Notes under the pieces: generated by a model | What the model saw: only the letters and a program-made list of their open reading frames with translations | Told to the model about the DNA's origin: nothing | Database searches by the model: none | Made by a program: the position numbers and the translations under genes | Part shown: one piece after another, positions 25,075-33,154 of the stretch | Layout of the letters: every line of letters starts with the position of its first letter | How positions within the stretch are numbered: the first letter of the stretch is position 1 | NCBI RefSeq assembly: GCF_037027585.1 | Contig: NZ_JAXCLE010000013.1 | Location: 1 to 64,000 of the forward strand | Length of the DNA stretch: 64,000 nt | Origin: Solibacillus ferritrahens | GTDB lineage: Bacteria > Bacillota > Bacilli > Bacillales_A > Planococcaceae | Reading direction: 5' to 3'

Positions 25075-26931
25075 ATGATGGAAAATCAACTGAAGATTGA
25101 TCAATTTAAATCGAATATCCTGAACCTATATATGAATTCAAATATACAACAAAATAAACTTCAGGACTATTTTCTACTATTGGAAGAGAGCCTGAAAGAT
25201 TTTTTCAATATGGAAGATTGTTTTTTATTCCATTTGATTGATAATAGCCTAAAACCGGTAAACAATATGGATTGTTATAATATCGATTTTAATTTATTAT
25301 CCCCTTATTTAAAGGGAAATAAAGTTGTAGAATTACCCAAGTTTCTAGAGGAACTTTCGTATTTCAGAAACCATACGAATTTAATGCCACTTATTAGTAA
25401 CGATAAAATGGATGGAATCATTGTTTTTAAATATAAAAAAACAACTACCCCTTTCGAAATACAATTAACAGATGACATTATAAGCAATATCTCCTCCATT
25501 CATAAATTTTTAGTACAAAATCATGAAGTACATTCAAATGAGCAAAAATACCGTAAACTTTATGGAATGACTGACCTTTTTCATTCCACAATGGATATTG
25601 ATGTAATTTTGCAAAATGTACTCATTACGATTGAAGATAATTTTTCGGATTTAGAAGTAGAACTGATATTATCAAATGATCAGGATCGTCAAACGAAAAT
25701 CCAGATGAAGCCGTTTGATTACTTATCAGAGCGACCATCAACAATTGAGGCATTTGTGTCTGGAGAGTTGAAAGAAGATATAGCTACTGAAATGGACTGT
25801 CGTTTATTAAATGTACCAATTAAAGGTAAGCAAGCAATATACGGCATTTTACAGGTAAAAGCCCCTATTAACTATTCCTTTACCAATTCAGAAAAAGAGT
25901 TCATAAAAATGCTTGCCCAGGCATCGGGCAATTCATTGGAAAATGCCAAACTGTATCATCAATCACATCGTTTAATCAGTGATTTGCAGTTAATTAACGA
26001 AACTTCACATCGTTTAAATATGAAGCTGACAATTAACGAAATGCTATTATTTTTACAAAAACAATTATTAAAGTCATTCCAACCGATGGAAGTCGGGTTT
26101 TTATTTAAAAGGAAAGATTACTATGAAATGACTGAAGTCTGTACCCCTTATTTTAATAAAGAAGAATCTCAAGTATATATTCAATATGTAGAAAAGCACT
26201 TTAAAGTAAAGCAGGATCCATTATTTATCGCTGATTTCAGTCGACTTATTGCGGAGGATATTGAATATAAGTCAGTGATGGTTATCCCAATGATTGTTGA
26301 AGAAAAGATAATTGGGTTTAGCATTGTATTGCATCAAGAACCGTATTTCTTCTCCTTCGATAGTTTTAAGTTGATGCAATCCCTTATTCATCATTCCTCT
26401 TTAGCCATTTCCAACTCTGTTTTAAGAGAGCAATTACAGGAAATGGTGGATCGTGACCATTTAACAAAACTTTATGCGCGTAGTTATTCCGATACGTATG
26501 TTGAAAAATCAATTCAAAAAGATGATTCAGGTATGTTTCTACTAATTGATATTGATAATTTTAAAAAGGTCAATGATAGCTTTGGACATCAGATTGGGGA
26601 TAAAGTGCTCGTTCAAATTGCTGTTCAACTAAAAAAGAAAATTGGTTTGAGAGGAATCTGTTCGCGCTGGGGCGGTGAAGAGCTCGCTATATATATTCCG
26701 AATATTCTAGATAATGAGGCATTAAAAGTTTCGAAAGAGCTTGTTGACATGATACCGAAAGTAACGAATCCATCTGTAACAATTTCGGCCGGCATGGTTA
26801 CATGGTATAAAAGAAATCGACCGGATTTTCAACATATCTTTTTACAGGCGGATACAGCGTTATACAATGCTAAAAGTAACGGGAAAAATCGCGTTTGTGT
26901 GTTTGAAAGTTCAATGGAGCTAAAATGTTAA
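25075..26931 (+). CDS. dgcP: Diguanylate cyclase with GAF-type sensory region (DgcP/YtrP-like)
   Basis: A 618-residue soluble protein. About 1-440 is built from GAF-like domains (clearest around 165-295 and 310-440) and about 450-615 is a GGDEF domain. The active-site loop reads RWGGEEL (533-537), an active variant, and DIDNFKKVNDSFGHQIGD supplies the metal/GTP-binding region. It would make c-di-GMP from two GTP. The RxxD inhibitory site expected before the loop is absent (LRGICSRW is found), so product inhibition at that site is unlikely. Position next to rpsD, msrC and hisJ matches B. subtilis ytrP/dgcP. The start could be either of two consecutive ATG codons; AAGGTG is upstream. Confidence 0.9.
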   Translation: MMENQLKIDQFKSNILNLYMNSNIQQNKLQDYFLLLEESLKDFFNMEDCFLFHLIDNSLKPVNNMDCYNIDFNLLSPYLKGNKVVELPKFLEELSYFRNHTNLMPLISNDKMDGIIVFKYKKTTTPFEIQLTDDIISNISSIHKFLVQNHEVHSNEQKYRKLYGMTDLFHSTMDIDVILQNVLITIEDNFSDLEVELILSNDQDRQTKIQMKPFDYLSERPSTIEAFVSGELKEDIATEMDCRLLNVPIKGKQAIYGILQVKAPINYSFTNSEKEFIKMLAQASGNSLENAKLYHQSHRLISDLQLINETSHRLNMKLTINEMLLFLQKQLLKSFQPMEVGFLFKRKDYYEMTEVCTPYFNKEESQVYIQYVEKHFKVKQDPLFIADFSRLIAEDIEYKSVMVIPMIVEEKIIGFSIVLHQEPYFFSFDSFKLMQSLIHHSSLAISNSVLREQLQEMVDRDHLTKLYARSYSDTYVEKSIQKDDSGMFLLIDIDNFKKVNDSFGHQIGDKVLVQIAVQLKKKIGLRGICSRWGGEELAIYIPNILDNEALKVSKELVDMIPKVTNPSVTISAGMVTWYKRNRPDFQHIFLQADTALYNAKSNGKNRVCVFESSMELKC

Positions 26932-26972
26932 AGGGAGAACCTGGAAAATAATTCAGGGTCTCCCTTTTTTTA
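26930..26972. terminator. Terminator between convergent dgcP and msrC
   Basis: AAGGGAGAACCTG pairs with CAGGGTCTCCCTT, followed by T7 on the plus strand. It overlaps the msrC stop codon. Confidence 0.85.
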
Positions 26973-27452
26973 CTTAATATGTTTTATGAGCACACTGACA
27001 AATCGCTCTAATCCTTCTTTATCTTCCGATGTAAAGCGTGCCTCAATCGGGCTATCAATATCTAAAACTCCAAATACCGTTCCATCTGCAGTTAAAGGAA
27101 TGACGATTTCCGATTTTGATGCTGCATCACAAGCAATGTGTCCAGGGAAAGCATGGACATTATCCACCATAATTGTCTCATTGTTTACAACGGCAGTCCC
27201 ACAAACACCACGTCCAACAGGGATGCGAACACAAGCGGGTAATCCCTGGAATGGACCAAGCACTAATTCGCCATCCTTCATTAAATAAAAGCCAACCCAA
27301 TTTATATCTTCTAAAAAGTAATTTAATAAAGCTGACGCATTGCTTAAATTTGCAATGAGGTCGTTTTCCCCGTCCAATAATGCATCAAGATGTTTTGCAA
27401 GTTGTTCGTACTGCTCAGTTAGCGTTCCGCTGTAAGTAATATTTGAAAACAT
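26970..27452 (-). CDS. msrC: Free methionine-(R)-sulfoxide reductase, GAF type
   Basis: A 160-residue single GAF domain that reduces free Met-R-sulfoxide. The three conserved cysteines are Cys74 (LPACVRI), Cys84 (GVCGTA) and Cys108 (IACDAAS), so it should be catalytic rather than a plain ligand-binding GAF. It corresponds to YtsP of B. subtilis. It lies 12 nt downstream of hisJ on the same strand and is probably co-transcribed. Confidence 0.92.
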   Translation of the reverse strand: MFSNITYSGTLTEQYEQLAKHLDALLDGENDLIANLSNASALLNYFLEDINWVGFYLMKDGELVLGPFQGLPACVRIPVGRGVCGTAVVNNETIMVDNVHAFPGHIACDAASKSEIVIPLTADGTVFGVLDIDSPIEARFTSEDKEGLERFVSVLIKHIK

Positions 27453-27464
27453 TTAAACCTCCGA

Positions 27465-28268
27465 TTAAAAAATAATTTTTTGCTGTAAAACCTCATAATG
27501 CTGATGTAAATGCTGTGCAGTATGTGCGTCAGATCCAAAAATAATAGGAATTTTTAATTCTTTTGCGAATTGTACAAATGGTAATGGCGGATAGGGCTCC
27601 TTGCAGAATGGTTTACTTAAACCGGCACTATTGAAATCAAGTTCATAATGATGCTGCTTCATTAATATAAGAATTTCCTTAATTTGCAAGGAGTCATCAA
27701 TTTGTTTTGAATGAGCCAGCTGAAATTTATGAATTAATGTTGGATGACCTATCCGCTTCGGCTTGAATGGACCCAGGTCTGCCAAAATCGATTTTTTAAC
27801 CGTTTCATAATAGAGTTCATACATAGGGGCGATTCCGCCTACCTTATTAGCAAATTGTAAGTATACTTCGTCGGAAAAGTCAATGCAGACATACTCATCT
27901 GCTGTCTGTAAAAAGTGAACTGATAAAATGGCATCATCCAGGAAAGGTCCAAATTCATTTAGAAATTGACGTGTTTGCTGTTCAAAACCGATAATATAAT
28001 CAACTTCCAAACCGATATTAATAATAATCTTTGATTGATAGTGCTCTTTTAGTGTTTTCAGCTGATGAAGATAGTTTTTCAAATATACTTTATCCATGCC
28101 ACTGTCCTTATCGGGTGTGGGATCGATAAAGCCATCAGGGAGTGGGGCATGTTCTGTAAAAGATATTTCTTTGAATCCACTTTCAATTGCTTTCTCAATA
28201 TATTCCTCGAATGAATCTGTGGAGCCATGTGGGCAAAAAGGGGTATGTATATGACCATCGCGCATCAT
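27465..28268 (-). CDS. hisJ: Histidinol-phosphatase, PHP family
   Basis: A 267-residue PHP hydrolase (B. subtilis HisJ is 268). Metal ligands start with HIH in MRDGHIHTPFCPHG; FTEHAPLP, GLEVDY, LSVHF, FNSAG and GSDAHTAQHL carry the rest. It dephosphorylates histidinol phosphate, the penultimate histidine step, and as in B. subtilis sits apart from the his operon. GAAGGAGG lies 9 nt before the first of two adjacent ATG codons. Divergent from ezrA. Confidence 0.93.
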   Translation of the reverse strand: MMRDGHIHTPFCPHGSTDSFEEYIEKAIESGFKEISFTEHAPLPDGFIDPTPDKDSGMDKVYLKNYLHQLKTLKEHYQSKIIINIGLEVDYIIGFEQQTRQFLNEFGPFLDDAILSVHFLQTADEYVCIDFSDEVYLQFANKVGGIAPMYELYYETVKKSILADLGPFKPKRIGHPTLIHKFQLAHSKQIDDSLQIKEILILMKQHHYELDFNSAGLSKPFCKEPYPPLPFVQFAKELKIPIIFGSDAHTAQHLHQHYEVLQQKIIF

Positions 28269-28408
28269 TTTATGCGACCTCCTTCAAAAATATGGGATTT
28301 GCAGTAAAAAAACCTGCAAATAGTTCAACAAATAGATTAAAACATGTTATTATTAATAAGACGTATATAGGTAATTTATTGATTTTAATTGGGATTAGGG
28401 GGCTTACA

Positions 28409-30112
28409 ATGATAAATTATATCATCATTATTGTCGTCATACTATTAGCATTATTGATTGTAGGGTTGGTAGTACGACGCAAGCATAATGCAGAAATAGG
28501 ACGATTAGATAAAGAAAAGTTACAAATCCAACACTATCCAATTTTTGAAGAGTTAGCTAAAGTAAAAGCGCTAAATATGAATGGGCAAACAGAAGAGCTA
28601 TTTGAAAACTGGCGTAATAGATGGTTGGATGTTGTGGATAAACAAATTCCGAAAATTGACGAATTGTTGTTTGATGCGGAAGAATTTATTGATCGTTTCA
28701 AATTCAACAAAGCTACACATGCAGAACGGGAAATTGATCAGGAGCTTACAAAGTGCGAGCAAGTTCGTGTACAAATTATTACAGAGCTAGATGAATTAAT
28801 TGGCAGTGAAGAAAAAAACCGTATCGAAATTGAGCAGTTAAAAGAATATTACCGTTCTGCTCGTAAAACGATTTTGGCACATCAACATTCATTTGGTCCC
28901 GCTCTAGAGGAATTGGAAAAGAAGCTTGAGCAGTTTGTACCAAAGTTTGAAGAGTTTGATGAGTTAACGAAAGACGGTAACTACCTACAGGCTCGTGAAA
29001 TTGTACTTCAGCTGAATGATGAAGCTCAAACTATATTCAACCTACTGAACGAAGTACCAACATTACTTACAGAAATACAGACAAAAATTCCGACAGCGAT
29101 TCATGAGTTGCGTAATGGGCAGCGTGAAATGGAAGAGCAAAACTATTATTTGCGTCATTTAGAGCTGACAGAATACTTGGATGGGCTTGAAAAAGAATTA
29201 GACGTATTGAAGGAAGCTATTGCCGAGTTAAACCTACAGACTGTATTGCCTCGCATTCAGACTATTAATGATGAAATTGATCATTTCTATAATTTACTAG
29301 AAAAAGAAGTAATGGCAAGAAAATATGTCGAACGCAATTGTACGGGTATGTATAGTACGATTAATGAAGTGATGCGATTAACAAAAGATATTAGCGATGA
29401 AGTGGCCTATATTCAGCATAGCTATCGATTGCAAGACAAAGAGGCTGAAATTCCAAAAGTCGGTTTGAAGCATTTGGAAGTTTTACAAAGACGCTATGAA
29501 TTATTGTCTACACGTGTACAGGAAGAAAAGTCCGCATATTCAAGCCTTCAGGAAGAATTGAAGGAAATTACGGATGAAATTGAGCGCATTGCAGAAGAAC
29601 AAGAGAGCTTTTCAAATAAATTAAAGAATTTACGGATTGACGAGAATAAGGCAAGGGCTGAATTGGAAACTTTAAAGCGTTTGCTGCAAAATACAGAACG
29701 CTTGCTAGGGCGCGCTAATATTCCTGGGATACCAGAGGAGATGGATGCGCGATTGGAAGAAGCGGCAGAACGTATTTTTGTGGTGGTGCAAAGTTTACAA
29801 GAAGTACCATTAAATATTGTACAGGTAAATCAACATTTACTAAGTGCAAAGCAATCCATTGAAGAAACACATGAAAAAGCACAGGAAATGATTGAGAATG
29901 TTTTAATAATCGAGCGTCTCATTCAGTTTGGAAACAGATATCGCGCAAATAATCGCCAAGTTCATGAAAGTTTGCTTGAAGCAGAGGATGCATTTAAAAA
30001 GTTCCGCTACATAAAGGCATTGGAAGACGCAGCTAGGGCAGTTGAAATTGTAGATCCTAATGCTATTAATCGTATTGAAGAGCTTGTACAAGAACAACTG
30101 ATTTCAAAATGA
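28409..30112 (+). CDS. ezrA: Septation ring formation regulator EzrA
   Basis: A 567-residue membrane protein (B. subtilis EzrA is 562). One N-terminal transmembrane helix (about 2-22, MINYIIIIVVILLALL) is followed by a short basic stretch and about 530 residues of long helices and coiled coils forming spectrin-like repeats. EzrA inhibits FtsZ ring assembly at poles and links FtsZ to septal wall synthesis. The ATG at 28409 has AGGGGG 6 nt upstream. The frame is open 222 nt further upstream but that part overlaps hisJ and is not coding. Confidence 0.96.
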   Translation: MINYIIIIVVILLALLIVGLVVRRKHNAEIGRLDKEKLQIQHYPIFEELAKVKALNMNGQTEELFENWRNRWLDVVDKQIPKIDELLFDAEEFIDRFKFNKATHAEREIDQELTKCEQVRVQIITELDELIGSEEKNRIEIEQLKEYYRSARKTILAHQHSFGPALEELEKKLEQFVPKFEEFDELTKDGNYLQAREIVLQLNDEAQTIFNLLNEVPTLLTEIQTKIPTAIHELRNGQREMEEQNYYLRHLELTEYLDGLEKELDVLKEAIAELNLQTVLPRIQTINDEIDHFYNLLEKEVMARKYVERNCTGMYSTINEVMRLTKDISDEVAYIQHSYRLQDKEAEIPKVGLKHLEVLQRRYELLSTRVQEEKSAYSSLQEELKEITDEIERIAEEQESFSNKLKNLRIDENKARAELETLKRLLQNTERLLGRANIPGIPEEMDARLEEAAERIFVVVQSLQEVPLNIVQVNQHLLSAKQSIEETHEKAQEMIENVLIIERLIQFGNRYRANNRQVHESLLEAEDAFKKFRYIKALEDAARAVEIVDPNAINRIEELVQEQLISK

Positions 30113-30124
30113 TAAGCATAACGG

Positions 30125-30153
30125 TTACATGTTGAACGATTTAGCGTTATAAT
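30125..30153 (+). promoter_or_regulatory. Promoter of iscS-thiI
   Basis: TTACAT (30125-30130), 17-bp spacer, TATAAT (30148-30153). Predicted start near 30160, about 160 nt before the iscS start codon. Confidence 0.65.
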
Positions 30154-30168
30154 AAATAAGCAAATTAA

Positions 30169-30211
30169 AGAGGTTGTGGTAATGGTTTAATAGACTATTA
30201 CCACAACCTCT
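30169..30211 (+). promoter_or_regulatory. Perfect 15-bp hairpin in the iscS leader
   Basis: AGAGGTTGTGGTAAT (30169-30183) and ATTACCACAACCTCT (30197-30211) are exact complements around a 13-nt loop. There is no T-tract after it on the plus strand, so it is not a standard terminator for ezrA. It would form almost at the 5' end of the predicted iscS-thiI transcript. Confidence 0.6.
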
Positions 30212-30319
30212 CTGCTTGATATGAAATTATCTATAAAGCATTGCGTTGCATTGATTAGGGGATCTCCTATCCATCCTTGTCGTAAAGCTGAATAGTTTAA
30301 AAAAGAAGGTAGAGTATAG

Positions 30320-31468
30320 ATGATTTATTTAGATAATAGTGCCACAACAAAACCACACGAGGATGTTCTAAAAACATTCTTGGCAGTGAATGAGCAATAT
30401 TTTGCAAATCCGGCTTCCATCCATCGTGCCGGTGTTGAGTCAAATGCGTTATTAACAAAAGCTCGTGAGCAATTAGCAAATATTTTGCATACTGAAGAAA
30501 AAAACATATTATTTACTTCTGGGGGAACAGAGTCAAATAATGCCGCAATTTTTGGTCTTGCAAAATCAAGTAATTTTAGAGGCAAGCATATTATTACGAC
30601 TGAAATAGAGCATCCCTCGATTTTGGAAGCCGTTAAGCGTTTAGAAGAAGAAGGCTATGAAATCGACTATTTAAAAGTAAATAAATATGGGATTATATCT
30701 TTAGAGGAATTAAAACAAAAACTTCGTAAAGATACCATTATCGTGAGTATTATGCATGTAAACAATGAAATGGGTGCAATACAGCCAATTAAAGAAGCAG
30801 CACAAATAATTCATAAACAATGTCAAGCGATGTTCCACGTTGATGCGATTCAAAGTTTTGGTAAGTTGCCTGTATTGTTTGAAGGCGATGAAGGTCCGGA
30901 TGTTATTTCTGTTTCAGGTCATAAAATCCATGGTCTAAAAGGGAGCGGTCTGTTAGCATTTCGTAAAAAACCACAACTGAAGGCATTTATCGTTGGCGGG
31001 GGACAAGAATTTGGTTTACGAAGTGGAACGGTTCCAGTACCACAAGCTGCTGCATTGGCAAAAGCGGCGCGTTTAGCTGTTGAGAATATGCCTGTACATG
31101 TCCAGAACTATAAAAAATGGTCAGCAGAACTTCATCATTTCTTTGAGCAATTTGACCAAGAGGTATATATACTTTCGCCAAAAGACGGAGCACCACATAT
31201 TTTGTCGTTTAGTGTAAAAGGTTTAAAAGGTGAAATTTTAATTAATGCATTACAAAAGCGTGATATTATCGTTTCAACATCAAGTGCTTGTTCATCTAAA
31301 CAAACGAAAACAAGCCATGTTGTGGAAGCGTTGAATATCGATAGTCGATACAAAAACGGCGTATTGCGTCTAAGCTTCGGCACAAATAATACAGACGAAG
31401 ATATTGCTGCTTTTAAAAAGCAATTTTCAGTCGTTATGAAAGAGTTAAAAGGAGAAATTACGCAATGA
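30320..31468 (+). CDS. iscS: Cysteine desulfurase (NifS/IscS family) for tRNA thiolation
   Basis: A 382-residue PLP enzyme that moves sulfur from cysteine to a persulfide. The PLP lysine is Lys202 in SGHKIHG, and the catalytic cysteine is Cys324 in the flexible loop STSSACSSKQ. Directly coupled to thiI (4-nt overlap), it corresponds to B. subtilis NifZ, the dedicated sulfur donor of ThiI for 4-thiouridine at tRNA position 8, rather than a general Fe-S desulfurase. No scaffold gene is nearby. Confidence 0.93.
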   Translation: MIYLDNSATTKPHEDVLKTFLAVNEQYFANPASIHRAGVESNALLTKAREQLANILHTEEKNILFTSGGTESNNAAIFGLAKSSNFRGKHIITTEIEHPSILEAVKRLEEEGYEIDYLKVNKYGIISLEELKQKLRKDTIIVSIMHVNNEMGAIQPIKEAAQIIHKQCQAMFHVDAIQSFGKLPVLFEGDEGPDVISVSGHKIHGLKGSGLLAFRKKPQLKAFIVGGGQEFGLRSGTVPVPQAAALAKAARLAVENMPVHVQNYKKWSAELHHFFEQFDQEVYILSPKDGAPHILSFSVKGLKGEILINALQKRDIIVSTSSACSSKQTKTSHVVEALNIDSRYKNGVLRLSFGTNNTDEDIAAFKKQFSVVMKELKGEITQ

Positions 31469-32676
31469 TTTTTAAAGAAATTTTAGTTCGCTACGGCGAA
31501 TTATCAACAAAAGGACGTAACAAAAAAGATTTTATTAGCCGTTTACGGGATAATGTACGTTATTCATTCAATGATATTGCACCACTGAAAATTCGTGCAG
31601 AACGTGATCGCATGTTTATTGAAATTGAAAACAAAGAAAAATTTGCTGTACTAATGGACCGTTTACCAAATGTATTTGGTATCCAATCTATCAGCCCTGT
31701 TGCATCTTGTGAAAAAGATTTAGATGTAATGAAAGCATTAGCAATGGAAATTTTAGAAGACTACCGCGAACGAGGTGATTTAACGTTTAAAGTGGAAGTG
31801 CATCGTACAGATAAAACATTCCCACTGGATACGCATGAATTGCAGCGTGAAATGGGTGCAGCTCTATTACCAAACTTCCCTAACTTTAAAGTACAGGTGA
31901 AAAATCCGGATGTTGCACTACGTATTGAAGTACGTGATGATGCAATCTATATGATGGCACAAGTAATTCAAGGTGCTGGAGGAATGCCAATCGGTTCAAA
32001 TGGCCGAACACTGTTAATGCTTTCCGGTGGTATTGATAGCCCCGTTGCTGGGTATTTAATGATGAAGCGTGGCGTTAGATTAGATGCCATTCACTTCTTC
32101 AGTCCACCATATACGAGCGATAATGCATTGCAAAAAGTAAAAGAACTTGCAAATGAATTAACTAAATTCGGTGCAAATATTCGTCTGCATGTCATTCCAT
32201 TCACAGAATTACAAGTAGCTGTAAAAGATGCGGTTCCAGATAATATGTCTATGACTTCCACTCGTCGTATGATGATGAAAGTTGCTGATAAAGTTCGTGA
32301 AGAAATTGGTGCACTAGGAATCGTAACAGGTGAAAGCCTAGGGCAAGTTGCTTCCCAAACTTTAGAAAGCCTAACTGCTATTAATGATGTGACAAATACG
32401 CCAATTTTACGTCCGTTAATTTCAGCTGATAAAAATGACATTATTAAAATTGCGAAGGATATCGGCACATATGAAACATCAATACAGCCTTTTGAAGATT
32501 GCTGTACGATTTTTACACCATCTAGTCCGAAAACTAAGCCAAAATTAGAAAAAGTACTTCATTTTGAAAGTTTTACGGAATTTGATGATTTAATTGAGCG
32601 AGCAGTGAAAAACCGCGAAGTTCATGTGTTTCCACAAAAAGAAGTAAAAGAAGATAAATTTGCTGATTTACTATAA
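31465..32676 (+). CDS. thiI: tRNA 4-thiouridine synthase ThiI
   Basis: A 403-residue protein with an N-terminal ferredoxin-like and THUMP region (about 1-165) and a PP-loop ATPase with SGGIDSP (187-192). It adenylates U8 of tRNA and inserts sulfur. The C-terminal rhodanese domain of the 482-residue E. coli enzyme is absent, as is normal in Bacillus, where the partner desulfurase supplies sulfur directly. The start overlaps the iscS stop (ATGA). Confidence 0.95.
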   Translation: MIFKEILVRYGELSTKGRNKKDFISRLRDNVRYSFNDIAPLKIRAERDRMFIEIENKEKFAVLMDRLPNVFGIQSISPVASCEKDLDVMKALAMEILEDYRERGDLTFKVEVHRTDKTFPLDTHELQREMGAALLPNFPNFKVQVKNPDVALRIEVRDDAIYMMAQVIQGAGGMPIGSNGRTLLMLSGGIDSPVAGYLMMKRGVRLDAIHFFSPPYTSDNALQKVKELANELTKFGANIRLHVIPFTELQVAVKDAVPDNMSMTSTRRMMMKVADKVREEIGALGIVTGESLGQVASQTLESLTAINDVTNTPILRPLISADKNDIIKIAKDIGTYETSIQPFEDCCTIFTPSSPKTKPKLEKVLHFESFTEFDDLIERAVKNREVHVFPQKEVKEDKFADLL

Positions 32677-32731
32677 GTTTATACTATAGAAATGATTTCC
32701 TAATCGAACTATAAATTACCTGCCTTTTTTG

Positions 32732-32761
32732 TGTATTAAACTTTTCTCCTGGTGCATTCTA
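32732..32761 (+). promoter_or_regulatory. Sigma-G-like promoter of the spore protein gene
   Basis: TGTATTA, a 16-bp spacer and CATTCTA resemble the forespore sigma-G consensus (TGHATR / CATWMTA) and sit 25 nt before the SASP start. Confidence 0.6.
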
Positions 32762-32785
32762 ATGTCACAAGGAGGTGAGCAACAC

Positions 32786-32989
32786 ATGGCAAACAACAAT
32801 AGTTCAAACAAATTACGTGTACCTGGTGCACAACAAGCGCTTGACCAAATGAAATACGAAATTGCACAAGAGTTTGGTGTACAATTAGGAGCAGAAGCAT
32901 CATCTCGTGCAAACGGATCTGTAGGCGGAGAGATTACGAAACGCCTAGTTCAGATGGCTGAGCAACAATTACGTGGTGGAAACCAATAA
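32786..32989 (+). CDS. Alpha/beta-type small acid-soluble spore protein
   Basis: A 67-residue SASP. It has the germination-protease target region KYEIAQEFGVQLG and the second conserved block SRANGSVGGEITKRLVQMAE. These proteins coat forespore DNA, giving UV and heat resistance, and are degraded at germination. AAGGAGGTGAG lies 7 nt before the ATG at 32786; the upstream in-frame ATG codons fall in the promoter. It implies that the host forms endospores. Confidence 0.95.
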   Translation: MANNNSSNKLRVPGAQQALDQMKYEIAQEFGVQLGAEASSRANGSVGGEITKRLVQMAEQQLRGGNQ

Positions 32990-33000
32990 TAAAATTTATG

Positions 33001-33036
33001 AAAAAGGACCGTTACTTTATGTAGCGGTTCTTTTTT
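33001..33036 (+). terminator. Terminator of the spore protein gene
   Basis: GGACCGTTAC pairs with GTAGCGGTTC (G-T pairs included), followed by T7. Confidence 0.85.
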
Positions 33037-33154
33037 ATTTTGCAGGTAATAAAAAAATTTATCCATTAAAAATGGCGGAATATTTTGATATTAATGATTT
33101 TCATTATTATACTAAATGAGTAAGATCTTTTTTAAACAAAGGGGAGATTTAAAA

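Noticed and set aside
28187..28408. Longer upstream reading of ezrA
   Set aside because: It overlaps hisJ antisense, lacks a ribosome site, and the real start with AGGGGG and the membrane anchor is at 28409.
32091..32468. 125-codon minus-strand frame within thiI
   Set aside because: Antisense to the ThiI PP-loop domain; composition typical of a shadow frame.
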